From: B73-G16 sp964611295
GTDB lineage: Bacteria > Desulfobacterota > B13-G15
NCBI GenBank assembly: GCA_964611295.1
Contig: CAZSWV010000007.1
Location: 40,517 to 104,516 of the forward strand
Direction of reading: 5' to 3'
DNA length: 64,000 nucleotides
Shown: positions 42,888 through 51,097 of the stretch, in pieces
Numbering within the stretch: position 1 is the first letter of the stretch
Layout: every line of letters starts with the position of its first letter
Notes under the pieces: model-generated
Databases searched by the model: none
What the model was told of the DNA's origin: nothing
Seen by the model: only the letters and a program-made list of their open reading frames with translations
Program-made: the position numbers and the translations under genes

Positions 42888-44450
42888 TCAAGAAATCCCG
42901 AGTTGTTCTTTTAACATCTGCCTCACCACACGTTTTAAGACCTTCCCTTGTGGGCTCTTGGGCAACTCCTGCCAAAAATCTACAGCCTTTGGCACTTTGA
43001 AGTTAGCGAGGTATTTACTGCAAAATTCCTTTATCTCCTCTTCGGTCGCGCTTTTCCCTTCCTTTAGGACGATCACTGCCCTGACCACTTCCCCCCAATG
43101 TTCATCTGGCACACCTACAACACATGCTTCAGAAACCGCAGGGTGCATGTAGAGCACCTCCTCTATTTCCCTGGGGTATATGTTAACACCCCCACTTATT
43201 ATCATGTCGTCCTTTCTCTCCACCAGATAAACGTAGCCGTCTTCGTCAAACCTACCGAGATCCCCTGTATGTAGCCATCCTCCCTTTAGCTTTCTTTCTG
43301 TCTCCTCTGGCATCTGCCAGTAACCCTTCATCATGGCTTCGCTCCGCACTATGATCTCACCGACCTCGCCTACCGGAACGTCCTTGTCCTGTTCGTCCAC
43401 TATCCTCAACTCATAGGTCACCACAGGCCTCCCACAGGAGGCAAGCCGCTTGGTTAGCCGCTCATCGCCCTCAGGGACGTGGTCCTCAGGCTTTAAAATG
43501 GTCGTGAGAGGACCGCTCTCTGTCTGCCCGTATAGCTGAGCGAACCTACAGTTGGAAAAGACCTTCATGGCTTGCTTCAAGAGGCTTACTGGCATAGGGG
43601 CAGCAGCGTAAACTATCATCCTTAGGGAACTGAGGTCATACTCACCAACCCTCGGTTCATATACAAGCCTGTGGATCATAGTAGGTACGAACTGGGCCCT
43701 GGTTACCTTATGCTTTTCTATGAGATCCAAGATGTCCGGTGCCCTAAAAGCCCCTTCACGTCTCAACACCAAGGTGTTAGCCATAAGGATGTGTTTTGTA
43801 AGGTTATCCTCTCCGGCCACATGGTACATGGGAAAACTTATGAGGGCTATTTCGTCGTAACCTATTTGAAGCTCAATGGCACCTGCAAGGGCGTTCAACA
43901 CCACATGTTTATGGGTCCTTAAGGCCCCTTTAGGTCTGCCGGTTGTTCCAGCTGTAAAGATCATGCTCATCACATCGCCCTCTGCAACATCTACCCCGGG
44001 CTCGTCTTCCCTTCCTTTTTCCATAAGTTCACTATAGGAGACAAAGTCCTTTGCTCGAATTTCGCCAAGGAGGATAAAGTGTTCGACGGTGCTAAGTTCG
44101 TCCTTAATCTCTTCAACTGTTTTGAGGAAATCTGGATCTACAAATAGGAATCGAGGGGAAGAGTAGTTAATGATCTCTTTTAACTCCACACCCTTCAAGT
44201 GATTATTGTAAGGGCAAAATATGCCCCCTGACTTGGCACAGGCAAAGTATACCTCCAGAAACTCCGGACAGTTGTGTAAAAGCACCCCTACCCGGTCCCC
44301 TTTCTTTAAGCCAAAACTTAAAAGGGCGTTGGCCAAACGGTTGGCCCTCTGGTCCAGTTCTCGGTAGCTGAGCGATTTCCCTTCGTGGATCACCGCTACC
44401 TTTGCAGGGAACTTGTTGGCGTTTCGCGCAAGGATCTCCCCTACTACCAT
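42888..44450 (-). CDS. Acyl-CoA synthetase / AMP-dependent CoA ligase
   Basis: 520 residues of the ANL superfamily. The P-loop is 'MIFTAGTTGRPKGALRTHKH'; 'YGQTESGPLTTIL' and 'LHTGDLGRFDEDGYVYLVER' are motifs A5 and A7-A8; the C-terminal adenylation Lys is in 'LPKSPQGKVLKRVV'. It activates a carboxylic acid to its CoA ester. The gene starts 3 bases after a TRAP permease, so it most likely acts on the imported acid. Whether that is a fatty, aromatic or dicarboxylic acid cannot be read from the motifs. Confidence 0.92.
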   Translation of the reverse strand: MVVGEILARNANKFPAKVAVIHEGKSLSYRELDQRANRLANALLSFGLKKGDRVGVLLHNCPEFLEVYFACAKSGGIFCPYNNHLKGVELKEIINYSSPRFLFVDPDFLKTVEEIKDELSTVEHFILLGEIRAKDFVSYSELMEKGREDEPGVDVAEGDVMSMIFTAGTTGRPKGALRTHKHVVLNALAGAIELQIGYDEIALISFPMYHVAGEDNLTKHILMANTLVLRREGAFRAPDILDLIEKHKVTRAQFVPTMIHRLVYEPRVGEYDLSSLRMIVYAAAPMPVSLLKQAMKVFSNCRFAQLYGQTESGPLTTILKPEDHVPEGDERLTKRLASCGRPVVTYELRIVDEQDKDVPVGEVGEIIVRSEAMMKGYWQMPEETERKLKGGWLHTGDLGRFDEDGYVYLVERKDDMIISGGVNIYPREIEEVLYMHPAVSEACVVGVPDEHWGEVVRAVIVLKEGKSATEEEIKEFCSKYLANFKVPKAVDFWQELPKSPQGKVLKRVVRQMLKEQLGIS

Positions 44451-44453
44451 CCT

Positions 44454-45770
44454 TTAGCCTCCTTTTAAAAGGTTTGGGAGGAAAAGGCAAATTTCGGGAA
44501 AGACTATCAAGAAGATCAGAACGCCTAAATCGAGCAGACAAAACCACAAGGCACCTCTATATACGTCTCCGATCCTCGTACCTTCAGGGGCAACTCCTTG
44601 GATTACAAAAAGCGTAAGGCCGAAGGGAGGGGATTTCATGGCAATGCCCATGTTTACCAAGGTGAGTATGGAAAACCAAAGGATATTTACCCCTAAAGTC
44701 TTCAAGACAGGCAGGAATATGGGAAAGGTGATCATGAGAATGGCCACCTGCTCCATAAAGCACCCAAGAACGGTGTAGACGAGCTGCATTATCAGGATCA
44801 AGACCATAGGCGATAGGCCGATCTCGGTGACGAAGTGGCACAACCCCTGGCTAGCCCCTGTATAGGAAAGGATCTGGGAGAAGGTCATGGCACCGGTAAG
44901 GATCATGAACATCATAATGGTTATCCTCGCGGTGTTCTCTAAGGCAGACCTTATGAGCCCCCAGCTGAACCTTCGATAAATAGCCACAAATACCACGCTT
45001 GCCGCTGCTCCTAGCACCGCAGCTTCAGAAGGCGTACATACGCCAAGGATCACAAAACCGGTAACCACAAGCATAATCCCACCGAAGGGGAGCACATATT
45101 TTAAAAACCCCGTGACCTTCTCCCTCCAACTATATCTGACAGCTACGTAGTCCTTGGCCGCTTCCGGGAAGAGGTGGGTGTAGGTTAAAACGAAGCCCGT
45201 GTATGCCCCTGCAAGGATTAAGCCCGGTATTATCCCTCCAATGAGGACTTTACCGACTGAGACCTCGGCAAGAGAGGCCAATATGACCGCGAAGGCACTG
45301 GGAGGTATGATCATGGCTAGGGCACCGGAAAGGCATGAACCAAGGGCGAGGCTTTTGTCATAGCCCCTTTTGTACATTTCCGGCAAAAGCGTCCTCCCTA
45401 TAAGGGCAGCTGTTCCCTGGGCTGAACCGCTTAGGGCAGCAAAGACCGTAGCACTCGCTATGGATAAGAGGGCAAGCCTTCCCCTTACCCTCCCAATCCA
45501 TTTGTCGATCACCTCTATGGCATAGCCGAAGACCCCCGATTGGGCTAGGATCTCACCTAGGAAGATGAAGGCAGGTATTGGCAAAAGTACAAAGTTTGCT
45601 ACAGCTGAAAATATGGAATGGGAAAGCTGAAGCAGCCCTTGCCACCCACCCCAAAAGGCATAAATCCCCATGAGGTTCACCAAGGTGAAGGCAACAAAGA
45701 CCGGAACACCCAAAAACAGGAGACCTACGGCAACCCCTAGAACCAAGGCAAACATGACATACCAATCCAT
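44454..45770 (-). CDS. dctM: TRAP transporter large permease, DctM-type (system 3)
   Basis: 438 residues with DctM landmarks 'GCFMEQVAILMITFPIFLPV' and 'SPPFGLTLFVIQGVAPEG'. Close in pattern to the system 1 permease (for example 'SAIFSSL' versus 'HSIFSAV' and a shared 'GALLP EM'-type region), so it is a paralogue. Ribosome-binding site GGTAGGGGG precedes ATG 45770. It is 11 bases after dctQ and 3 before the CoA ligase. Confidence 0.92.
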   Translation of the reverse strand: MDWYVMFALVLGVAVGLLFLGVPVFVAFTLVNLMGIYAFWGGWQGLLQLSHSIFSAVANFVLLPIPAFIFLGEILAQSGVFGYAIEVIDKWIGRVRGRLALLSIASATVFAALSGSAQGTAALIGRTLLPEMYKRGYDKSLALGSCLSGALAMIIPPSAFAVILASLAEVSVGKVLIGGIIPGLILAGAYTGFVLTYTHLFPEAAKDYVAVRYSWREKVTGFLKYVLPFGGIMLVVTGFVILGVCTPSEAAVLGAAASVVFVAIYRRFSWGLIRSALENTARITIMMFMILTGAMTFSQILSYTGASQGLCHFVTEIGLSPMVLILIMQLVYTVLGCFMEQVAILMITFPIFLPVLKTLGVNILWFSILTLVNMGIAMKSPPFGLTLFVIQGVAPEGTRIGDVYRGALWFCLLDLGVLIFLIVFPEICLFLPNLLKGG

Positions 45771-45781
45771 AGCCCCCTACC

Positions 45782-46258
45782 TCAACCTCGAACCTGGCCT
45801 TTCATTAAAAGGAGGGTTTGACGCACGTACTCAACTGTAAGGAGCCAATATCCAAAGGAAGCAATAAGGAAAAAGGGGTACTTGGGGATGGCGTACATCT
45901 TGACCACCTTGACCCCTACCACGTAAGCCTCCAAAGCCCCATGCAAGGTGACAAGGGCCATCACCAGCACCGTAAAGGTCCCGATGAGGCTACGGCATAA
46001 CTCCAAATTTCGCTTAGCCCTCCCCTTCAAGAAGCTGTCCAAGAACTCCACCCTTATGTGCCCCCCTTCCCTTAGGAGCCAGGCCGTTCCGAGAAAGGTC
46101 ATGGCGAACATCAGATATTCACAGGCTTCGATGGACCAAGCCAAAGGCCTCAAAAGGAAGTAGCGCAAAACCACATCCACAAGCTCTATAAGGAAGACCC
46201 CCCCTACCAGCCAAAGGGAAATCCTTCCTACCCTCCTTAAGACCCTTGACCACACCAC
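45782..46258 (-). CDS. dctQ: TRAP transporter small permease, DctQ-type (system 3)
   Basis: 158 residues, four helices, with 'EYLMFAMTFLGTAWLLREGGHIRVE', the DctQ core also seen in system 1. Start is GTG with AGGGG about 9 bases upstream. It lies between dctP (20-base gap) and dctM (11-base gap). Confidence 0.9.
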   Translation of the reverse strand: MVWSRVLRRVGRISLWLVGGVFLIELVDVVLRYFLLRPLAWSIEACEYLMFAMTFLGTAWLLREGGHIRVEFLDSFLKGRAKRNLELCRSLIGTFTVLVMALVTLHGALEAYVVGVKVVKMYAIPKYPFFLIASFGYWLLTVEYVRQTLLLMKGQVRG

Positions 46259-46278
46259 TCTACTAGCCCCTTAGGAGG

Positions 46279-47292
46279 TCAATCTTGCCAAGGGAAGGTC
46301 CCCGGCTTTAAGGCCGTTTTGCTGGAGAGCTTCCTCAACCTCTCACCATACTCAGGGGCCTTACTCAATACGTGTTTCCACGTTTCCTCATAGGCGATCT
46401 TCCTCAGCTTCTGAGCCTCTTGAGGGGGTAACTCTATGAACTGCATACCGGCCTTAAGCCTGACCTTATCCTCTTTATCCACAAGCAGGACCGACCTCAT
46501 GGCGCCGATCCACTCCATGTCTTCGGCTATCTCGGAAATGACCTTCTGTGCCTCAGGGGGAAGCTGCTTCCACTTATTCAAGTTTATAAAACAACCGTTC
46601 TCAGTACCCGTGATGACAGGGGGAAGAAGCATGTATTTGGTGACCTCGTGAAGCCCCCAACTGGCCATCCCCAGCCTCGGCCACATGAAACCGTCAACCA
46701 CCTTGCGCTCCATAGCAGTGTAAATCTCAGTAGGAGGTAAGGTAACTGGAGAAGCCCCTACGGCCTTCATGAAAGGAGTGTAAAGCGGTGCTACCCTGAT
46801 CTTCAGACCTTTAAGGTCTTCTACCTTCGAAATCTTCTTGTTCACATAAAGCATAAAGGGGATTTGACTCTGTAAGGACCCAAGATAAGCGGCATTTAAC
46901 CTCTTTTCGAAGATCTCACACCAAAGCTGATATGCACCACTTGCCCTTTCCTCCCACGGATGGAGCTCCGTTAAACCCTTGGCCAAGGCCTCGGGTACAA
47001 GTTGCTCAAGATACATAAAGGAAGTATAAAGGATGGCATCGATCCTCCCAGTCTTCAAGGCCATAGGCTGATCAAAACTAGGGATAACCTCAGGCCCACC
47101 AACCCAATCTATCCGCACCTTGCCCTTTAAAGCCTCATTCACCTTGGAAACGAAAATGGGCACCGGATCCGTATTCAAATGGCCCTTGGGAAAGGCAGTA
47201 ACAGCTTTTATCACCACCTCTTGGCCAAAACATAAAGCGTTTACACAAAAAAGGACAAAGAGCAAAATCGCCCAACACAACACCCTCCTCAT
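46279..47292 (-). CDS. dctP: TRAP transporter solute-binding protein, DctP-type (system 3)
   Basis: 337 residues with a signal peptide (about residues 1-23). R166 in 'LKGLKIRVAP' is the expected carboxylate contact, followed by 'PPTEIYTAMERKVVDGFMWP'. It is paralogous to the system 1 binding protein. First gene of its operon, with a GAGGAGGAGG-rich leader and a promoter with tandem operator-like sites, which suggests substrate-induced expression. Confidence 0.92.
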   Translation of the reverse strand: MRRVLCWAILLFVLFCVNALCFGQEVVIKAVTAFPKGHLNTDPVPIFVSKVNEALKGKVRIDWVGGPEVIPSFDQPMALKTGRIDAILYTSFMYLEQLVPEALAKGLTELHPWEERASGAYQLWCEIFEKRLNAAYLGSLQSQIPFMLYVNKKISKVEDLKGLKIRVAPLYTPFMKAVGASPVTLPPTEIYTAMERKVVDGFMWPRLGMASWGLHEVTKYMLLPPVITGTENGCFINLNKWKQLPPEAQKVISEIAEDMEWIGAMRSVLLVDKEDKVRLKAGMQFIELPPQEAQKLRKIAYEETWKHVLSKAPEYGERLRKLSSKTALKPGTFPWQD

Positions 47293-47316
47293 CCCTCCAC
47301 CTCCTCCTCGTTTTTA

Positions 47317-47379
47317 ACCGATCGATCGGTCCTTTTACCGAGTGATTGGTATATACCATAGGGTGCGAATGGGTGTCAA
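47317..47379 (-). promoter_or_regulatory. Promoter of TRAP system 3 with tandem TetR-type operators
   Basis: On the minus strand TTGACA (47379-47374, perfect) and TATATA (47355-47350) are spaced by 18 bases. ACCGATCGATCGGT (47317-47330) is a perfect palindrome, and ACCGAGTGATTGGT (47337-47350) is a weaker copy exactly 20 bases away, about two helical turns. TGGTATATACCA (47347-47358) is a further perfect palindrome over the -10 box. The sites lie at and just after the predicted transcript start, as expected for repressor binding. The TetR assignment rests on the ACCG...CGGT pattern only; no TetR gene is in the window. Confidence 0.65.
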
Positions 47380-47394
47380 GGGGAGACATTGTGT

Positions 47395-47439
47395 TTTAAA
47401 AATTTCAGAACCGGATGTATAAAACGTTTTATTTTATAC
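47395..47439 (+). promoter_or_regulatory. Promoter and inverted repeat upstream of the MBL-fold gene
   Basis: TTTAAA (47395-47400) and TATAAA (47418-47423), spacing 17, could drive the plus-strand gene. Overlapping the -10 is ATAAAACGTTTTAT (47419-47432, perfect palindrome), nested in GTATAAAA-N7-TTTTATAC (47417-47439). An operator is likely; the regulator is unknown. Confidence 0.45.
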
Positions 47440-47495
47440 GAGGGGAGGTTATTGGGGTTGTAGGGGGTGTGGGCTATGGGTTATAAGTAAGGGAG

Positions 47496-48158
47496 ATGAG
47501 GCTAGTTGATGGTCTTTACGTTTATCCTTGGGCTGATCCCCGTTTCAACAACGCCAACTCTTACCTTTTGGTCGATGGGGTGTCTGTGCTCATAGACCCA
47601 GGGCATTTAAGTCTTTGTACTGTTTTGTTGGAGCAGATGCGGAGGGATGGCTTTTCGCCGAAGGAAGTGGATGTAGTCCTCTGTACGCACTTACATCCGG
47701 ACCATTGTGAGGCCCTTGACCTTTTTGAGGGGGCGCTTTTAGGGGCTAGCAAGGAGGAGGTGGAAGCGCTTTTCGATTATTATGGCCCTTACTTGTATCA
47801 GCCTTCAGGTGCCCGCTTGCCCCGTAAGGAGGTCGACTTCTACTTGCGTGAAGGTGACCTCGAGTTCGGAAAAGGGAAATGGAGGGTATTTCACGTAAAA
47901 GGCCATTCCCCTGGCTCCATCTGCCTATACAACCCCGATAAAAAGGTGCTCATAACAGGTGATGTGGTCTTTTACCGTGGTGTAGGCAGGACGGACCTCA
48001 TGGGAGACCCTTTGGCCCTTAAGGAGGGCATAAAGAGGTTGATGGAGCTTGAGGTAGAGTACCTACTCCCAGGCCATGGTGAGATCTTAATCGGAAGAGA
48101 AGCTGTAAAAAGGAACTTCCTATGGATAGAACAAATGGTCTTTCCCCTTTTGCTTTAG
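47496..48158 (+). CDS. MBL-fold metallohydrolase
   Basis: 220 residues. The metal motif is 'CTHLHPDHCEALDLF' (HxHxDH); further ligands are His in 'FHVKGHSPGSICLY', Asp in 'LITGDVVFYRG' and His in 'YLLPGHGEILIG'. This is the glyoxalase II-like arrangement, so it may hydrolyse a thioester, though the substrate is unknown. ATG 47496 has AAGGGAG upstream. It faces away from the TRAP system 3 operon, and its end overlaps the FabG-like gene by 4 bases. Confidence 0.87.
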   Translation: MRLVDGLYVYPWADPRFNNANSYLLVDGVSVLIDPGHLSLCTVLLEQMRRDGFSPKEVDVVLCTHLHPDHCEALDLFEGALLGASKEEVEALFDYYGPYLYQPSGARLPRKEVDFYLREGDLEFGKGKWRVFHVKGHSPGSICLYNPDKKVLITGDVVFYRGVGRTDLMGDPLALKEGIKRLMELEVEYLLPGHGEILIGREAVKRNFLWIEQMVFPLLL

Positions 48159-48898
48159 ATCCCTATCGTCAGTCCTCCATCTATGTAGAAGACCTGTCCT
48201 GTAATGTAATCGGATTCAGGGCTTGCCAAAAAGAGGTGTAAGTAAGCTACATCTTCTGGCTTACCCAAGTACCCAAGGGGAATCCTCTCCAAGACTTTTT
48301 CCTTCATCTCTTTTGGCAACCTTTCGGTCATAGGTGTCTCTATAACGCCAGGGGCAACGCAGTTGACTCTGATGCCTGCCCTTGCGTATTCGAGGGCCAA
48401 GGTCCTTGTAAGACCGATCACTGCCGCCTTGGAGGCCGCGTAGTTAGCCTGTCCGATGTTTCCCCTTATCGCTACTGAAGAGGTGTTTATTATCTTCCCG
48501 TAACCTTGTCTTCTCATAGGTCTGAAAACAGCTTGACAAAAGAGGAAGGTCCCCAAGAGGTTTACCTTGATCACCTCCTCCCATTCTTCTACGGACATCT
48601 TCACCGCAAGGTTGTCCCGGTTAAGGCCAGCATTGTTCACCAGGACATGGACCCCCCCGAAGGCCTTTACAGCTTCCTCGACAGCCCTGAAGACATCCTG
48701 AGGGGACGTGACATCGGCCTTTACAGGAAGTGCTTCATGTCCTTCCTTCTGGATCTCCTCGCAGAGCTCTTCTAAAAGCTCTTTCCGGCGGGCTACAAGG
48801 ACCACCTTTGCCCCTTCACGGGCGAAAAGCTTGGCACAACAAGCACCTATGCCACTTGAGGCACCCGTTATAATAGCTACCCTCCCTTGAAGCCTCAT
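48155..48898 (-). CDS. Short-chain dehydrogenase, 3-oxoacyl-ACP reductase FabG-like
   Basis: 247 residues. NAD(P) loop 'VAIITGASSGIGACCAKLFA', 'VLVNNAGLNRDN', catalytic 'YAASKAAVIGLTRTLALEYA' with YxxxK and the upstream Ser in 'IINTSSVAIRG', and 'VAPGVIETPM'. It fits FabG or a beta-hydroxyacyl-CoA dehydrogenase of a CoA pathway. It is monocistronic, outside a fatty-acid operon. GAGGAGGAGGGAG precedes its ATG. Confidence 0.88.
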   Translation of the reverse strand: MRLQGRVAIITGASSGIGACCAKLFAREGAKVVLVARRKELLEELCEEIQKEGHEALPVKADVTSPQDVFRAVEEAVKAFGGVHVLVNNAGLNRDNLAVKMSVEEWEEVIKVNLLGTFLFCQAVFRPMRRQGYGKIINTSSVAIRGNIGQANYAASKAAVIGLTRTLALEYARAGIRVNCVAPGVIETPMTERLPKEMKEKVLERIPLGYLGKPEDVAYLHLFLASPESDYITGQVFYIDGGLTIGI

Positions 48899-48929
48899 CT
48901 CCCTCCTCCTCTGACGGGGACTCGAGGTG

Positions 48930-48935
48930 TATAAT
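48930..48935 (+). promoter_or_regulatory. murI -10 box, predicted leaderless start
   Basis: TATAAT, a perfect -10, ends 7 bases before ATG 48943, so transcription should begin at or next to the start codon. No good -35 is seen. The upstream in-frame ATG 48934 lies inside the -10 box and is unlikely to be used. Confidence 0.55.
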
Positions 48936-48942
48936 GCATCAA

Positions 48943-49749
48943 ATGGCCCTTAAGACTCAACCTATAGGTATATTCGACTCCGGGGTGGGGGGCCTCACGG
49001 TCTTAAAGGAAATAGCCGCCCTTTTGCCCTATGAAGATATTATGTACCTCGGTGACACCGCGCGGGTGCCTTATGGTACACGTTCTCCCAAGACTATTAT
49101 CCGTTATTCTGAACGAAACGCAGAGTTCTTGCTCCGACAAGGGGTAAAGTTATTGGTTATAGCCTGCAACACCTCATCTGCGGTAAGCCTTAAGGTCCTT
49201 AAGGCCCATAACAAGGTACCTATAATAGGGGTGATAGAACCCAGCGCAAGAAAAGCCGTGGAGCTTACGCGGACAGGAAGGATAGGTGTAATAGGAACTG
49301 AAAGCACTATAAAGAGCGGGGCCTACCAAGAGGCCATTCGGGTTTTCTCCAAGGGACAGGTAAAGGTTTTTGCGCAAGCCTGCCCTCTCTTTGTCCCTTT
49401 GGCTGAAGAAGGGTGGACGGAGGATCCAGTGACAAAGCTCATAGCCCAAAGGTACCTCCAGCCCTTAAAGGAAAAAGGGATAGACGTTTTAGTTTTGGGT
49501 TGCACGCATTACCCTTTGCTCTCAAAGGTCATAGCAGAGGTAATGGGGCCAGAGGTCAAGCTCGTAAGCTCTGCTGAAGAGACCGCCTTGGAGGTAAAAA
49601 AGGCCTTGGAAGAACACGATTTGATAAACCCCCAGGGTAAGGGTCAGAAGAAGTTCTTCGTCACAGATAGCCCTGAACGTTTCCGTTCATTGGCCGAGAT
49701 CTTCCTTGGCTATCCCATTGATGACGAAGTATTTGAAGTGGACCTATAG
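48943..49749 (+). CDS. murI: Glutamate racemase
   Basis: 268 residues. 'PIGIFDSGVGGLTVLKEIAA' is the N-terminal signature; the two catalytic cysteines are in 'VIACNTSSAVSL' and 'VLGCTHYPLL'. It supplies D-glutamate for peptidoglycan. ATG 48943 is chosen over 48934 because of the promoter position. It is divergent from the FabG-like gene with only 44 bases between starts, and overlaps the lpxC fusion gene by 6 bases tail to tail. Confidence 0.96.
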   Translation: MALKTQPIGIFDSGVGGLTVLKEIAALLPYEDIMYLGDTARVPYGTRSPKTIIRYSERNAEFLLRQGVKLLVIACNTSSAVSLKVLKAHNKVPIIGVIEPSARKAVELTRTGRIGVIGTESTIKSGAYQEAIRVFSKGQVKVFAQACPLFVPLAEEGWTEDPVTKLIAQRYLQPLKEKGIDVLVLGCTHYPLLSKVIAEVMGPEVKLVSSAEETALEVKKALEEHDLINPQGKGQKKFFVTDSPERFRSLAEIFLGYPIDDEVFEVDL

Positions 49750-50994
49750 GCCCAGGTCTTTTTTAATAGCCCTGAGCACGGCGATGTTCTCACGATGTCC
49801 GGTCATGTAGGCCTTAACCCTCGCCTTCACAGGCCTGTTTAGAAGGTAAAAGTCCCCTATCAGGTCCAACACCTTATGCCTTACCAGTTCGTCTGGGAAT
49901 CGAAGCTCTGTGTTTATAACCCCTCTTTCGTCCAACAGCACCACGTTGTGTAAGTGTCCACCTCCTGCAAGTCCTATCTTGCTTAGCTTTTCTATATCCT
50001 TAAGGAAAGCAAAGGTCCTGGCAGGGGCGACCTGCTCTTTGAAGTCCTCAGGCCCTTTGAGGACGAACTTAAAGCTTTGCACACCTATAGGGCCAGGATA
50101 GTTCCCCACAAACTCCACTTCGAAATGTTCTGAGGGCTCAACCGTTATATACCTTTCCCCATTCCTTACCTCATATCGCTTCTCAACCCTTATCTCCTCT
50201 AACCCAGCGTCCTGCTCCTTTACCCCTACTTCGTCCAACAACCTGCAGAACTCCAGGGCAGAACCGTCCATTACAGGTACTTCCCCATGTACTTTTATCA
50301 AAAGATTAGTAATCCCATAGGCGTGTAAGGTAGCCATGAGATGTTCTATCGTCCGTATCTGGACCCCGTTTTTGCCAAGGGATGTGGCGAAGTCGGTGGA
50401 GGCTACAAAATCCAAAAGCCCGGGTATCACCGTGTCTTCGGCAAGATCGTAAAAGAGGATCCCAGTGTTTGGCGGCTGCGGTATCAATATCATACCCGTC
50501 TTGTGACCGAGATGGAGACCTGTACCATAAAGTACTGCACTTCTCGCAAGGGTCCTCTGCGGCACAAAGGCCTCACCTTCTGTGGTCTTGAAGGGGACAA
50601 AAGGCAAGTTCTTTGAACCCCCCTTGACCTCTTTACCCCACAGGGCACTCTCTATAGTGGCTAAAAGGGCCTCTATAGATAGGGGCTTTTCCAAAAAATC
50701 GTTAGCCCCAAGTTTTAAAGCTTTTACTGCAGTAGCAACGCTGGCATGCCCAGATATCATCACTACAGGGCAATTTGCGTCAAGCCTCCTTATCTCGCCT
50801 AGTACTTCAAGGCCATCCATATCAGGCATCCATATGTCCAATAAGACCACATCAGGCCCCTCGACTTCAAATAGCCTCAAGGCCTCCTTTCCGTTACGGG
50901 CTACTATGACCTCAAAGCCCTCGTCCTTGAGAGCTCCAGCCAAGGCCTGTAACACTGCCTCTTCATCGTCAACTATCAACACCTTCGCCTTCAT
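49744..50994 (-). CDS. lpxC: Response-regulator receiver domain fused to UDP-3-O-acyl-GlcNAc deacetylase (LpxC)
   Basis: 416 residues, against about 300 for ordinary LpxC. Residues 1-118 are a complete receiver domain: D9/D10 acidic pocket, phospho-acceptor D53 ('LLDIWMPDMDG'), S81 and K103 ('LEKPL'). After a short linker, residues 145-416 are LpxC: zinc ligands H218 ('IEHLM'), H373 and D377 ('VRHKVLDLIGD'), general base E217 and H400 ('TGHRENI'). It deacetylates UDP-3-O-acyl-GlcNAc, the committed step of lipid A synthesis. Phosphorylation probably modulates this step; no kinase is near. There is no frameshift between the parts. Confidence 0.93.
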   Translation of the reverse strand: MKAKVLIVDDEEAVLQALAGALKDEGFEVIVARNGKEALRLFEVEGPDVVLLDIWMPDMDGLEVLGEIRRLDANCPVVMISGHASVATAVKALKLGANDFLEKPLSIEALLATIESALWGKEVKGGSKNLPFVPFKTTEGEAFVPQRTLARSAVLYGTGLHLGHKTGMILIPQPPNTGILFYDLAEDTVIPGLLDFVASTDFATSLGKNGVQIRTIEHLMATLHAYGITNLLIKVHGEVPVMDGSALEFCRLLDEVGVKEQDAGLEEIRVEKRYEVRNGERYITVEPSEHFEVEFVGNYPGPIGVQSFKFVLKGPEDFKEQVAPARTFAFLKDIEKLSKIGLAGGGHLHNVVLLDERGVINTELRFPDELVRHKVLDLIGDFYLLNRPVKARVKAYMTGHRENIAVLRAIKKDLGL

Positions 50995-51003
50995 CGTTTT
51001 TCC

Positions 51004-51009
51004 ATTTTA
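51004..51009 (-). promoter_or_regulatory. lpxC -10 box, predicted leaderless start
   Basis: On the minus strand TAAAAT lies 9 bases before ATG 50994, so the transcript would begin within about 2 bases of the start codon. The -35 (TAGCCA, spacing 17) is poor. Confidence 0.4.
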
Positions 51010-51052
51010 CCCCATATATTTGAAAATGGCTAAGGTTTACTTATGGTGGGTT

Positions 51053-51081
51053 TTGACATAGAATCCTATTTACGTTTTGAT
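51053..51081 (+). promoter_or_regulatory. Promoter of pal-cpoB
   Basis: TTGACA (51053-51058, perfect) and TTTGAT (51076-51081), spacing 17, leave a leader of about 10 bases carrying AAGGGGGAT before ATG 51098. Confidence 0.55.
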
Positions 51082-51097
51082 GGTCAAGGGGGATCTC

